From positions 23,106,901 through 23,170,900 of the forward strand of contig NC_091193.1 of assembly GCF_040958095.1 (NCBI RefSeq): a stretch of DNA of 64,000 nt. Reading direction: 5' to 3'. Both the position numbers and the translations under genes were made by a program. The notes beneath the pieces are model-generated. The model saw nothing but the letters and a program-made list of their open reading frames with translations, did no database searches and was not told the origin of the DNA. Origin of the DNA: Procambarus clarkii. Taxonomy: Eukaryota; Arthropoda; Malacostraca; Decapoda; Cambaridae. Shown in pieces: positions 1 through 10,508 of this stretch (positions within the stretch are counted from its first letter, which is position 1; every line of letters starts with the position of its first letter).

Positions 1-268
1 ACAAATTTGGGTATTGTTAATCCTGAGATTTATTTGATTTGAGGATTTATTGCCAAACAAAATATAGAAAGTTTTGTCAATATTGAGGGTGAGTTTGTTG
101 GCAGTTAGCCAGTGATGGACTTTATTTAGCTCAGTATTCACTGTGACATTTAGAGCAAGAGGGTCAGGACTGAAGTAAATGAAGGTCGTGTCGTCAGCAA
201 ATAGAATTGGTTTGAGATGTTGGGAGGCATTTGGAAGGTCATTAATGTAGACGAGAAAGAGGAGAGGT
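1..268 (-). repeat. LINE fragment (RT region), same family as the full-length LINE at 47.7-52.6 kb
   Basis: Read on the minus strand, this stretch closely matches the part of the intact LINE around 48.68-48.94 kb, including the FADD reverse-transcriptase box and the following segment. It is cut off by the window edge on one side and by an RNase H remnant on the other. It is a dead fragment. Confidence 0.85.
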
Positions 269-436
269 ATGGTTATTGAAGGAAAAAAGAACCAGATAAA
301 TCCTCATCTGCTACATAATATTGCACAGATGCATATAGAAGCAAACTTGGCATCCAACAGCTTCACTTACTTCACAGATGGATCAGTAGACCAGCAGGGA
401 CAAGAAACCGGAGCTGCAGTTAAAGCAGGAAACTGT
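269..436 (+). pseudogene. RNase H domain remnant of a LINE
   Basis: The frame contains FTDGSVDQQGQETGAAV, the start of a cellular-type RNase H domain as found at the 3' end of jockey/I-type LINEs (consensus YTDGS..G..GAA). It breaks off at a TTTA microsatellite. A second scrap at about 860-905 reads INWVSSHEGIIGND, like the later RNase H motif, so the two may be halves of one domain split by the 437-852 insertion. The middle of the domain is missing. Confidence 0.55.
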
Positions 437-440
437 AAAT

Positions 441-475
<35 letters not shown>

Positions 476-852
476 TATACAAGAAGGCACATTGGGATTG
501 TGAGGATACATAGCATAGTAAATACAGTCTTGTAAAGCCACTAGTACGCGCAGCGTTTCAGGCAGATCCTTAATCTAAGAAAATTTTAAGTAGGTAAATA
601 CTAGCAAAATTTATAAAAATGATAACAAGTACATAGCAAGAAAAAAAATGGAAGATGAGAGAAATTTGTAGGTATATTAAAGCACATAGGTAGCTCAGAT
701 TGATTGCATTGACAGCTTGAATGGTAGTTTAACAAAAATTAATAGGCACAATACAGCATATAGCTAGCATATAAAAGAAGACAGCAATGAACACAATGAT
801 ACAGTTGTTTGGATTAAGTACATAAAGATTGGGAGATTGGCAAGGCCGACGG
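437..852 (-). repeat. LINE/SINE 3'-end element with (TAAA)n tail
   Basis: It starts on the plus strand with about nine TTTA units (437-475), which are the tail of a minus-strand element. It carries the widespread block AGCCACTAGTACGCGCAGCG followed by TTTCAGGCAG. The same block recurs near 39.2, 47.5, 47.8 and 52.55 kb. The remaining AT-rich sequence up to about 850 is taken as the body; its far edge is uncertain. Confidence 0.6.
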
Positions 853-904
853 GTACTTATCAACTGGGTGTCAAGTCATGAGGGAATAATAGGAAATGAC
901 ATTG

Positions 905-1165
905 GGAAATGACCATTACTTCGTTTATAATGAAGGGCGAAGAGGTAGAATGGCCCATTGACATAGCTCGAGTGCATGGGGGGAATTGTTTAAAATCCTG
1001 GTTTGTCTCGCAGAGAGGCTGCAGGATCTAAGTAAGTTCAGTAGAACTTCTGGTTGCAATTCTTTTAACCATGTCGTAGCTCAGTCGATTAAGGCAGCGT
1101 CTGGGATGCTCTCAGACGTAGGTTTGAACCCTCGTCACGGCCCTTGTGGATTTGTTCATACTTTA
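905..1165 (+). repeat. tRNA-like SINE, copy 1
   Basis: A tRNA-like module lies at about 1067-1137, with an A-box-like stretch (TAGCTCAGTCGATTAAGG) and a B-box-like GGTTTGAACCC, followed by a conserved CACGGCCCTTGTGGATTTG tail. The upstream body with CTCGAGTGCATGGGG and GAGAGGCTGCAGGATC is shared with the copies at 7.67, 9.65 and 18.4 kb. This is a pseudogene-like element, not a functional tRNA gene. Confidence 0.75.
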
Positions 1166-1372
1166 TATTTTTTTTTATTAGGGACAGTATAAGATTCAAG
1201 AGATCTCTTGAAAAGTTAAAGAATAGCTTGCACAGGAACTATAATTTTTTTTTATACAATGGTTTTTATTTTACTAGTATTGTTAACTTTGGGTTTTAGT
1301 GAACGTACTGTAATTTTATTTTTGTGTGTGTACAGTATATGTCACATAAGCATTATATACATGTTTTCACAG

Positions 1373-3233
1373 GTTGCTCTCAGTAGATGCTGTGTCATCA
1401 GCAAGGGGTGCAGCATTAAGCTATTCATGCTTGACACAACAATGTCACCAAGAATGGAACAGCACTATCACGGCATCACCTGGAAAAACCAACTGGTGGT
1501 CATTGGGTGTACATGACGGAGTTATCATGACGGTACTTCACGACACTACTGGATCCATTCTCCTACGTAAAACGTTCAACACATGGAATGCTTATGCATT
1601 TGCTCACGACCTCACATGGTGGATGGAAAAAGTGCAGGCGGGTCGTGTAGTGGTTCTGGTGGTGAGACGAGCAGGGACCTATGGACTTGGGGCAGCCCTG
1701 CTAACTCTTACTCGTCTTGGCTCCCTCCTCGCCCCTTTTGCACCTCCTTTGGCACTTTGGGTGTGGGCCTTTGTCGTCGGTGGACAGACACTTCTCGAGA
1801 CTGTAATGCCAAACCCACATCCACTTGATAAGTCACTGGCTGCTTTACATGCACATGCTCTTATAGCTCTTCCTTACAGGAAGACCCAATTTTTGAACAA
1901 ACAAATACACAGTTCTCAGTTACATTTTTGTGATAGTAATGCAGCAATGGGTCCTCTCTGTGACCCTTTTAGGCCAATGGTGATGCCCATTGTACCATCA
2001 ACAGCAGAAAAGATCAGCAGTATGCATGATGAAGCTACAGTGGGGGTGGTAGTTTGTGCTGGGGGGCGGCTGCAATATTTAGTTCATAGCCTAATTCGCC
2101 TGCTGGAGGCACGTAAAGTATCACCGTATAAGGTCTTAGTTGCTCTTGGTACCGACCACAATGGTATTCTTGATTCTAACATACAATCACTATTGGATCT
2201 CTCTAATTTGAATTATCAGATTATTAATATTCAACCCAATGTATCTTCTATCAACCATCGGCTCTTTCAGTTTTACCGTGAAGCTTGGAAAGCAGGAGTA
2301 AAAGCTTTTCCAAATGCACGATATTTAGCCTTTCTTGACGAAGACGTGGAGATATCCCATGACTGGATGCAGTTGTTATTACATTATGCTCCAGCTCTGG
2401 AGGTGGATGATTCCCTCTGGTGTGTGTCTGGTATTAGTGCTGCTCATATTAATATGCATTCCGACCCTCATATGATGATGCGTGGATCTAGGCAGCCTGG
2501 TTGGGGATTTTTGGTGTTGAGAGAAGAAGCAAGGGCAGCTGTTGCAATATGGCCAAATACCTCCTCACAATCTATTTTGTATGACACCTTCCTCTATATA
2601 ACAGTAGGTCGGGATCGCGAGTGTATATATCCAGTTTTGAGTCGTTCAAGGCACTATGGCATAGGAGTAAATACCCTGCCTGATTTGCACCATTTCTACT
2701 TTTTAGAGCGACCACTACATAATGGATCATCTGTGTTGCTTCCTCCTGTGTCTGCCCTAACAAGAGAGACATATGAGGTTCGTATTTGGTCCAGGTTGTC
2801 CAGAGCCTCAGTCATCACCAGGAACCCATGTGCTCCAGGCTTCCTAAGATCTCCTCAAAATAATGAATCAATGGATTTTGTGTTTTATTTTTTCTTAGAC
2901 AATCCCAAAAATTCACTTGAATGGGCACTGTTGGCAGAATGTGTAGGTGCATGGCCCTATTCCACTCAGGGAATGCACAAGGGTAGTGTGGAGTTGCCAC
3001 AGTCCTGGGGAGGGTCACTCTGGCTTGTGGGGGTCCCTGCCTCTCCCTATAAATTCTTCAAACCTTCCTATATTCCCATTTGGCGCATTTCTACAGAAGA
3101 TGCTTTTGTTAAACAAGCTACATTTGTGTCTTCACTTAGGTCCATGAAAAACCTAAACAACAGAACCTTAACAGACGCTGTTAAGCAGTTATCTTTACAA
3201 AAACATCACCACCACTTTACTAGCATATCTTAA
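1373..3233 (+). CDS. POMGNT1-like glycosyltransferase (GT13-type), terminal coding exon
   Basis: This is the last coding exon of a gene that begins left of the window. It opens after a TTTTCACAG acceptor at 1372 with no in-frame ATG, and ends at TAA 3231-3233 (619 codons after the acceptor). The first ~150 residues resemble the ILEI/FAM3-like stem domain of POMGNT1 (GVHDGVIMTVLHDTTG, then a GRVVVLVVRRAGTYGLG stretch and a WVWAFVVGG stretch). PLCDPFRP follows, then a GNT-I-like catalytic domain starting at VGVVVCAGGR. LDEDVEIS near residue 322 sits where GT13 enzymes have the metal-binding acidic motif; DDSLWCVSG, QPGWGFLVL and RDRECIYPVLSRSRHYGIG also align with conserved blocks. The family transfers GlcNAc in a beta-1,2 linkage to O-mannose or N-glycan mannose in the Golgi lumen. 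The WDWDMW block of vertebrate POMGNT1 is replaced by a YDTFL stretch, so this may be a diverged paralogue and its substrate is not assured. Confidence 0.85.
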
Positions 3234-3810
3234 AACTGTGAGAAGTGAGAACTTCACTTCTAAAGCTGTCATTCCGTTCAGTATACTTTCCCCTTGCACC
3301 ACTATTTATGAAGTCCTGTACTGTCTACATGTATATATCATTTCAACTTATAAAGTACACCTACTTATAGGGCCACATCAAAGGATGTGGGAATCAAACA
3401 TCACTTCTGTTTGCATGTATATATTTTATTAAGGACATCCTTCACTCTAGATACTATTTAGCCTTCCACTGGGTTATTTACTCCGCTTAATTCTCGGTTC
3501 ATCTTTGTGTATAAAATTCCTTGCCCACCTAGTATACCTAGGTACTGTACTTGCAATCATCCACTATGCTCAAAAGATTAATGTTGACATTCGCAATATC
3601 AACTGTCCTACTTTTGTTGACAAACCATTTCTTCCGGACTCCACCCACTTCTAAGCTCAGTGTCTGGCACTAAGGTCTGAACCTGCCAGTGTGTTAGATA
3701 CAGTACTGTCCATCAAATCCTGTAATGTGTTTCCACTTCTAAATCTTCAGCAACTGCATATTTCAAGACTATTATGAACCACTGATACAAAAGACTAGTG
3801 ATTAGGTTAT
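3234..3810 (+). other. Probable 3' UTR and flank of the POMGNT1-like gene
   Basis: No coding sequence or recognisable repeat is visible. The stretch follows the stop codon directly and is unique-looking AT-rich DNA. I found no canonical AATAAA signal, so the transcript end is not placed. Confidence 0.35.
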
Positions 3811-3925
3811 CTTGAGATGATTTCGGGGCTTTAGTGTCCCTGCGGCCCGGGCCTCGACCAGGCCTCCACCCTCAGGAAGCAGCCCGTGACAGCTGACTAA
3901 CTCCCAGGTATTTATTTACTGCTAT
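3811..3925 (-). repeat. tRNA-derived SINE (second family), 3' fragment
   Basis: On the minus strand it matches the 3' half of the complete copy at 10.06-10.33 kb: TTATCTTGAGATGATTTCGG, the CTCGACCAGGC block, GGAAGCAGCCCGTG and TAACTCCCAGGTA. The tRNA-like head is missing. Confidence 0.75.
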
Positions 3926-3989
3926 GATGATGTATATAATATGTAACTAGCATCACAAGAATGTTACTTGCTTAGCTAAGTTAGATTGT

Positions 3990-4165
3990 AACAAAGCTAA
4001 ATGGCTAAACGAAGCTTCACAAGATTGTTACTTGTTTAGCTAAATGAACTTTGGGTTTTAGTTTCTGACCCCATTATGTGCTTCTGTAATCTTTTTCTAT
4101 TACTGCCCAAGGGATGAGTATTTTGTTCATAATAAATTAACAAAATCAAATCAAATAGCTCTCGG
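3990..4165 (+). repeat. 3' UTR remnant of the RNase H-bearing LINE
   Basis: It shares TTGTTACTTGTTTAGCTAAA, the CCCATTATGTGC block and the CATAATAAAT end with the 3' ends of the RNase H LINE copies at 43.4-44.5 kb and (inverted) 39.3 kb. It is heavily decayed. Confidence 0.5.
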
Positions 4166-7100
4166 TTTATCTTTGGTATAACAATATACAAATTCCCATT
4201 TCCATTCTTGTCGTGTACAAGTGCATCATAAAAGAAAGGGTTGATAACCAATGTACCAATATATAGCATCATTATTATTAACCTGCTTCCCAGCTTCACA
4301 GGGTGTGGAGATATCAGCTCAAGATATACAATGGAAGATTACAGGTTAAAAATTCAAAATATTATTCGTCATTTAAACAGCATCGCAATTTCCTTTAAGT
4401 CAGAGCAATACTGCAGCACTAAACCACTTCATAAGATCAGGTTTAGTGCTTATATATCGTGAATTGTTACAGTACAATACAAAATTTAATGTAATAAAAG
4501 TGCCCCTCTCCTGGGCACCTCCAGTAGTAGCTCTGCAGTACACTGGCTCTGGTACCAGACATAGCTACCAAAACCATACTAAATTGGCCAAAAAATACAA
4601 AGAAAGCAAAACACATGTTAATTAAAAAGTAAGTTGGAAGTACTAAAAGTAAAATTTATCAAAAGAAGGCACCAAACCAGAAAGATAAAGAGTTGGAAAC
4701 AAAGCAAAGAAAATAAATGGAAGGTTCCCTATCTCTGCAAATCATGCACTTAGTACCCAAGAGTACCAACAGGTGGCAGATCTGATGCTGGGGTCCAACC
4801 CGACTGTCTTCTCATGTGTGCACGTGCCTGGCACCAAACATAGCTATTCCCAGACCATCTTCGAGTCATGCTCATCAAAGCTACGACTGCCTATAGATTA
4901 ATTTATAGTTTGATGTGCGGTTCTGTGTAATCAATAACTATTTTTCTCAAATATGAAACTAATATTATACACTAATTTGTATGCATAATTAATATGGTCA
5001 GATTAGGTGTTTTGGGTCTGTTGGCAATTATTTGAATTTGCAGTACAGTTAGAAATGCAATTTGTACATGGAAAGTAAGTGAATAATTTTTAAAAAGCCT
5101 GAATGCAATCATTTGAGTCATACATACAAATTTTTTAATTAAAACCATTGGAGAAGCTACTTGCTTAACTAGTTTTGTTTATTGTGGTGAGAATGGGCTG
5201 CTACTTCTGAAGAAAAAAAAACAACTTGAGCTAGTGTTTCAGATCAACAAACTTAGTTTTGAGATTTGCATAACCAAATCTTAATTTTTTTGGTTGACTA
5301 GTTAGTTTGAATAATAATATGCTCAGCTCTTAATAACTTATCAATCCTCTTGGAGTATTATTAATGGGTGTGCACGCGCGCGCCTCCATTGTTAGCATTA
5401 ATGAAGGGACACCACGAAGAGGTCAGGTAGGATTAACTTGCTGCAAAATTCTAATTGTCTATTTACATTTCATACAATTGAACTACTTTACAAACATTAC
5501 ATCTGTTACTGAAATTAATTACCAGTCTTAACACTGACAAATTAATTTCAAGAGCTAAGTTTCTGATGGAAACTTTCTGATAAACTTCTTTCAATTCCAT
5601 AAGTACATCTACAAAAATGTGATGTGTAAACTAACTTCCAACTACCCTTCACATCCTCACACAAAGAAAAATAACATTAAAAGTCAATGCAAGTAATTAT
5701 CAAAGAGAAGGCACCAAACCGGGAAGGTTATGTAGCACCATCAAATGTGTGGGAAAAGTCAATGCAAGATAAAGCAAAAGGAAATGCATACACAGTATTT
5801 TATAAATAGTAAATAGAATCCTTTATTATAATAAATATTAAATGTATAAAAATATCTGGACAAAAACCTGGCTAATAAAACGGCATTTTTAAATTTACAA
5901 GACATTAAATAACCATTTTTTATCACATTAAAGCTAAAATTAAATATAGTAACAGACTCCTGGATAAAACTAATATCTGCTATATGATATTACTTTGGAT
6001 TTTAAAAGTGATATTGCCAAAACAATTTTTGCTCAAAATCTGGTGCAATAAAGCAAAAAATGCGCACTTGTAATGCAACTAACTATTCTGCTGTGTACAT
6101 TTATTATTAAATATTTTATGTTGTATTACTTTAATGTAATTTTCCTTGAAACTTAAAATTACACGTGTGCTAAAAACTAATTTGGCTGTCGTAGAAATCC
6201 CTCCCCTGGCAGAGTAGAGCCCCTAGTAAATTTCCACACAGTAAACTCCCCTATAAAGGTGATCCCTGCCCCCCCCCCCCTTCCTTCCTTGCAATAAATT
6301 CAAGACTATGCTTATACATCAATACATATAAATGGTTCAAAGTTCACATATATTATTTTTATTTTAAGGATACTAATGGCAAAAGAAGGTGGGGGTCTAA
6401 TATGTATATATATATAAGGGGTCAAATATTTATTCAACCCCACCACAAGGGTCAAATAAAATATAAATATATTTATAGAGATGAGTACATTTAAAATATA
6501 AAAGTTAGTTATATAAATAAAAGAACATCAAGCTCCAGGGCAGTAACTACATACATACAGTACACTGTATTTCAGCTACACAATATTTAAATACTTAAAA
6601 AAGAGGTAAAGAGGAGAACATTTCCTTATTAAGGTACAAGTACATACTCACTAAACACGGGATCAATATAATCCTACAAATCACACTCGAGATTCTCAAT
6701 AAGTCATCAACATTTTACATTTAAAAGCACAACCTTTACTATTTCATTCCCAAGTGTATGAGAGTTTATGTGTGTAAATAATGGTGTATGTATAAATGCA
6801 TATGTATCATGTATACAGTTGCATTTGAACATACAAGCCTATACATATATAATCAAGTGCCAAAACTTTTTATCGTAATTCAATATATAAACAAAATCCT
6901 CATACATGGATTGTAACTTGTGATATTCAATGGATTATTATTATTACACAATGTTAGCTTTGTTTTTTTTTTTAAATGAGATTTTGGCTTTGGCTCTTTT
7001 ATCAAAATATTTTCATTGGTAACCACACATTACTACATTTGTTCCTTCATATATAAATATTGTATATAAAAATCTTAAGTAAAGAAAAGCAAGAACAAAA

Positions 7101-7199
7101 AATTAAGAGAAGCATTAGCCTGAGTGATAAGTGTAATTGTACTTTAAAGCAGCTTTTTGAATCATTCAGCACTTACTTAAAAAAGAAGTAAACAAATTA
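4166..7199. other. AT-rich intergenic stretch, probably including the rhomboid 3' UTR
   Basis: No coding exon is supported. The GAAGGCACCAAACC word occurs twice (about 4666 and 5708), suggesting a small dispersed repeat. The part just left of 7200 should be the 3' UTR of the minus-strand rhomboid gene; several TTTATT words (AATAAA on the minus strand) lie between 5.8 and 6.5 kb, but none can be chosen. A short C-run is at about 6270-6281. Confidence 0.35.
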
Positions 7200-7439
7200 C
7201 TACATTCCAACTCCAGTAATATTTTCAACTATTAGTTTCTTAGGCATGGGTGGATACAACCCTACCAAGTCAGGAAATACAATTTGAATAACAATAGCTG
7301 CAGTAATAAGGCACAGGAAAACTGCCAGGCCAGTCCACTTCAAAATTATTTCCCAGCGGTGTTCACGAAGATTACGCAGCGTCACCATGCCCACCAAAAG
7401 CCCAGCACAGAATCCAGCAAGATGAGCCACATAACTAAC
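7200..7439 (-). CDS. Rhomboid protease, coding exon 7 (catalytic His, stop)
   Basis: The acceptor CATAACAG precedes GTTAGTTATGTGGC at 7439; phase 0. It encodes residues 291-369 and the TAG stop. It begins VSYVAHLAGFCAGLLVG: His296 is the catalytic partner of Ser237, and GFCAGLLVG is the GxxxG-type helix of TM6. A further hydrophobic helix follows (GLAVFLCLITAAIVIQIVF), the probable seventh TM segment typical of RHBDL-type rhomboids, then a short polar tail. Confidence 0.92.
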   Translation of the reverse strand, partial: VSYVAHLAGFCAGLLVGMVTLRNLREHRWEIILKWTGLAVFLCLITAAIVIQIVFPDLVGLYPPMPKKLIVENITGVGM

Positions 7440-7671
7440 CTGTTATGACATACAAGACTGATTAATACTGTACTTACAACTTTGTTATACTATGAAAACT
7501 ACATCTACCAAAATTATATAAAAAGTACACATCTCTATTGTACAATAATATAAAATTCTATTTATCTTCAAGACGAGCACCTTTCAACTGTTCTTTAATT
7601 TAAAGCACTGTGGCACCAATATACGAAACAATTGCCACAATACTCAACCTTTTGAACTGACAATGAATCTA

Positions 7672-8010
7672 TAGCTCGGTGAACAAATCCACAAGGGCCG
7701 TGACGAGGTTTCGAACCTACGTCCGGGAGCATTCCAGACACTGCCTTAATCGACTGAGCTCCGACATGGTAAGAGAGTTGAAACCGAAGTTCTACTGAAA
7801 ATACTGGATCCTGCAGCCTCTCTGAGGCACAAACCAGGGTTTTACACAACTTCCCCCTGCACTCGAGCAATGTCAATAGGCTGTTCTCTCTCTTCGCCTT
7901 TACTTCAATACACACACAAATCACAATAGCATGATGCATCAAATGAATAATTTGTTTGAATTGTTCATTTGAACAAATGAATTGTTCATTTGATGCATCA
8001 CACTATTGTA
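7672..8010 (-). repeat. tRNA-like SINE copy with palindromic flank
   Basis: 7672-7900 is a minus-strand copy of the SINE at 0.9-1.17 kb (CACAAGGGCCGTGACGAGG, TTAATCGACTGAGCTC, GATCCTGCAGCCTCTCTGAG). It runs into a near-palindrome at about 7925-8005, where CATGATGCATCAAATGAA is answered by TTCATTTGATGCATCA. Confidence 0.75.
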
Positions 8011-8379
8011 ATTTCTGTATCTATAGCTCAGTCCTCCTAAATAAGCACAAATATAACACTAACCATTCCATGATCTAAAATATTTAAGCAATAACCCCAC
8101 ATCAGCAGAAGGATTATTATTTGTTATCCCTCTAATAACTTTAAATTTATTTTGAATCTTAAGCTTGTTTAATAGTACATAAGTAAACTACTGTCTTGTA
8201 TTGACAAACAAGAACAACCTACATTACATGGCATGTGCAACAAGCTACTTTGTATGTACTAATAACAGCACTATCCTGATATACTCACTATCAAAATTCC
8301 CCCTAGCTAACCCTTTACAATACAGTACCGAATAATAGTATTATATGCAAAGAAATTACATTATTGTGATATATCAATG

Positions 8380-8705
8380 AGAAGATCCACAGGAGCCGTG
8401 ATGAGGATTCAAATCTATGCGCTGGGTGTTCCCAGATGCACGCTCTAGTCAACAACGCCATGACATGGTAAAAGAATTGCAACTGTCAGAGGTAAAATTA
8501 CTGGACGACAGAGCCAGAGGGCATCAGAGAATTGTGTGAAACCCCAGTTTGGCGTCAGTGGAAGCCTCAGGAATCCTTGAAGGTGCAGTAGTACTCCAGT
8601 TTGCAATTATTTTATCATGTCATGGCGTAGTCGACTAGAGCGTACATCTGGGAACACCCAGCGCACAAGTTCGAATCCTCATCACGGCTCCTGTGGATTT
8701 TCTAA
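8380..8705. repeat. Foldback pair of tRNA-like SINE modules
   Basis: The left arm (8380-8490, minus) and right arm (about 8595-8705, plus) are inverted copies of one tRNA-like module. Both carry the CTGGGTGTTCCCAGATG / CATCTGGGAACACCCAG anticodon-arm equivalent and the ATCACGGCTCCTGTGGAT end. A ~100-bp spacer with unrelated body sequence separates the arms. Confidence 0.7.
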
Positions 8706-8866
8706 CATTATCATAATTAACGAGAAATATGTATATTCAATACTTGAAAATATAAGGTTTACACTTAATGCAAGAGTACTGTATAGTTCATTACACAAAT
8801 AGCTTTGCCAATGCACTCACAATGCAAACTAACACAAAGTCATCACAAGATAAACAAAATACTCAC

Positions 8867-9046
8867 TCGTGAATCGGCTTTAGTAAGGGTCATGTATGTA
8901 AAGACTCCAATATCTGTAGCCATCATCGTCACAAGCACCAACAGTCGAGCCCAGTTAAATGGCATTTCTGACCAGTTGATGATTATGTTTGCCAAGTGAG
9001 CTGCAATGAGTGCATAGCATCCCCCAGATGCACCCACCAGATATGA
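8867..9046 (-). CDS. Rhomboid protease, coding exon 6 (catalytic Ser)
   Basis: The acceptor CTCCCCAG precedes TCATATCTGGTGGG at 9046; the donor is CGA|GTGAGT at 8867; phase 0 at both ends. It encodes residues 231-290, starting SYLVGASGGCYALIAAHLA. The GxSG motif with Ser237 is the rhomboid nucleophile at the head of TM4. A second hydrophobic helix (LLVLVTMMATDIGVF) is TM5. Confidence 0.94.
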
Positions 9047-9414
9047 CTGGGGAGAGGAAACTTATATGAGCCACCACACTAAACACATTTTGAATTGTTT
9101 TCAGCACATGCAACAGCAAATATTAAACAAATAAAATGCTAAATTAAATTTTTGCATCCATTGCTAGAAACTTTTCAAAAATGATTCTCAGAGTAAATAT
9201 CTGATCTGTACAACACCTTCCCTTCTTATCATCACTCCTTCCCATTGATGGTTAAATTTGTCTTGGCAGAAATTTGAGAGCTCACCACACACATCTTTTA
9301 AGCTGCTGAATATATCTAAGATTATACATTAATTGCATTAAGCTTGTTGAAAATTTATCAACAATAGTGAGGGTGTATAAGTGGCTAAATGAACATGCCA
9401 ATATGGATACTTAC

Positions 9415-9559
9415 ATGAGGATCAAACATAGAAGCAGCAAGAGAACCAGCAAGAACACCTGCCACATACAGTATCAAAAGCCGCCACCACCGATGAACCA
9501 TCTCCAGTGGAATCCCAACGAACAAGGCAACCATCACATTAGACAGCAGATGCACATAC
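9415..9559 (-). CDS. Rhomboid protease, coding exon 5
   Basis: The acceptor CCTTAACAG precedes GTATGTGCATCTG at 9559; the donor is CAT|GTAAGT at 9415. It takes over the split Gly codon from exon 4 (phase 2) and encodes residues 183-230. HLLSN carries the oxyanion-hole Asn189. IPLEMVHRWWRLLILY and AGVLAGSLAASMFDP match the TM2-TM3 and pre-TM4 blocks of the family. Confidence 0.93.
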
Positions 9560-9639
9560 CTGTTAAGGTAAAGTATGATATTGAGTATTATTGTAACTAG
9601 TCATGTGTGTACACACAAAAATCACACTAGCGTGATACA

Positions 9640-10010
9640 TCTAATGAACAAATCCACAAGGGCCATGATGAGGATTCGAAGCTACGTCCGGGATGATCCC
9701 AGAAAACACCTTAGTCGATTGTGCCACAACATGGTCAAAAGAATTGCAACTGGGAGTGCTTCTGCCTTCACATGGATCCCGCAGCCTCTCTGAGACACAA
9801 ACCTGGGGTTTACACAATTCCCCCCATGCACCTGGGGAATCAAGCTGTTCTACCAACAGTCAACAAGCTGTTCTACCTCTTCTTTTGATTATGTTACCTT
9901 TTGGTAATTCTTTTGACCATGTCATGGTGCAATTGACTAGGGCGCGTCGTCAATTGCGCGGTGTGACATGGTTCGAACCCTCATCACGGCCCATGTAGAT
10001 TTGTTCATTC
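9640..10010. repeat. Foldback SINE with two inverted tRNA-like modules
   Basis: The left arm (about 9644-9750, minus; ACAAGGGCCATGATGAGG, ACCTTAGTCGATTGTGCC) and right arm (about 9895-10008, plus; TTTTGACCATGTCATGG, GGTTCGAACCC) are inverted. Between them lies the usual body of the minus copy (GCAGCCTCTCTGAGACAC, CCCCATGCACCTGG). The right arm B-box-like GGTTCGAACCC is a very good match to Pol III promoters. Confidence 0.72.
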
Positions 10011-10059
10011 GTCATGTGTGTCTTTGTTTACACTTACCAGTGTCCAGAAGAAAAGTGAT

Positions 10060-10327
10060 TTAGCCTGACAGCTGGGTGGACAGCACTTCGGATTCGTAGT
10101 CCTGAGGTCCCAGGTTCGATCCCCGGTGGAGGCGGAGACAAATGGGCAAAATGTTTCTTTCACCCTGATACCCCTGTTACCTAGCAGTAAACAGGTACCT
10201 GGGCGTTAGACAGCTGCTACGGGCTGCTTACTGGGGGGTGTGTAGCAAAAAGGAGGACTGGTCGAGGAGCAGGCCGCGGGGACGCTAAGCCCCGAAATCA
10301 TCTTAAGATAACCTCAAGATAGCCTGC
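10060..10327 (+). repeat. tRNA-derived SINE (second family), near-complete
   Basis: The head contains CTGACAGCTGGGTGGACAG (A-box region) and GGTTCGATCCCCGGTGG (B box). The body has TACCTAGCAGTAAACAGG, TGGGCGTTAGACAGCTG and CGGGCTGCTTACTGG, and the 3' end is CCGAAATCATCTTAAGAT followed by AACCTCAAGATA. Other copies lie at 3.8 kb, 31.3 kb and, decayed, 36.9 kb. Confidence 0.8.
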
Positions 10328-10508
10328 TTACCACATTTTACCAACCCTTTCCTCCAAAAATGATAGCACAGTACTTATAAAAACTGTTGGTAGAATGTAC
10401 AAATATAAACTATTGTACCCAAGATTACACTTTCAGGACTCTGGGACTCCATTTCAACTTATAGTACACAGTAATATAAAAAACCTGCCCTCACCAATCA
10501 TTACATTC

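Noticed and set aside
1062-1140. Possible functional tRNA gene
   Set aside because: A- and B-box-like words are present, but the stems do not pair as a full cloverleaf and the same sequence recurs as a dispersed SINE.
4036-4299. Minus-strand 87-codon frame next to the POMGNT1-like gene
   Set aside because: Overlaps a decayed LINE 3' UTR and shows no splice sites or family motif.
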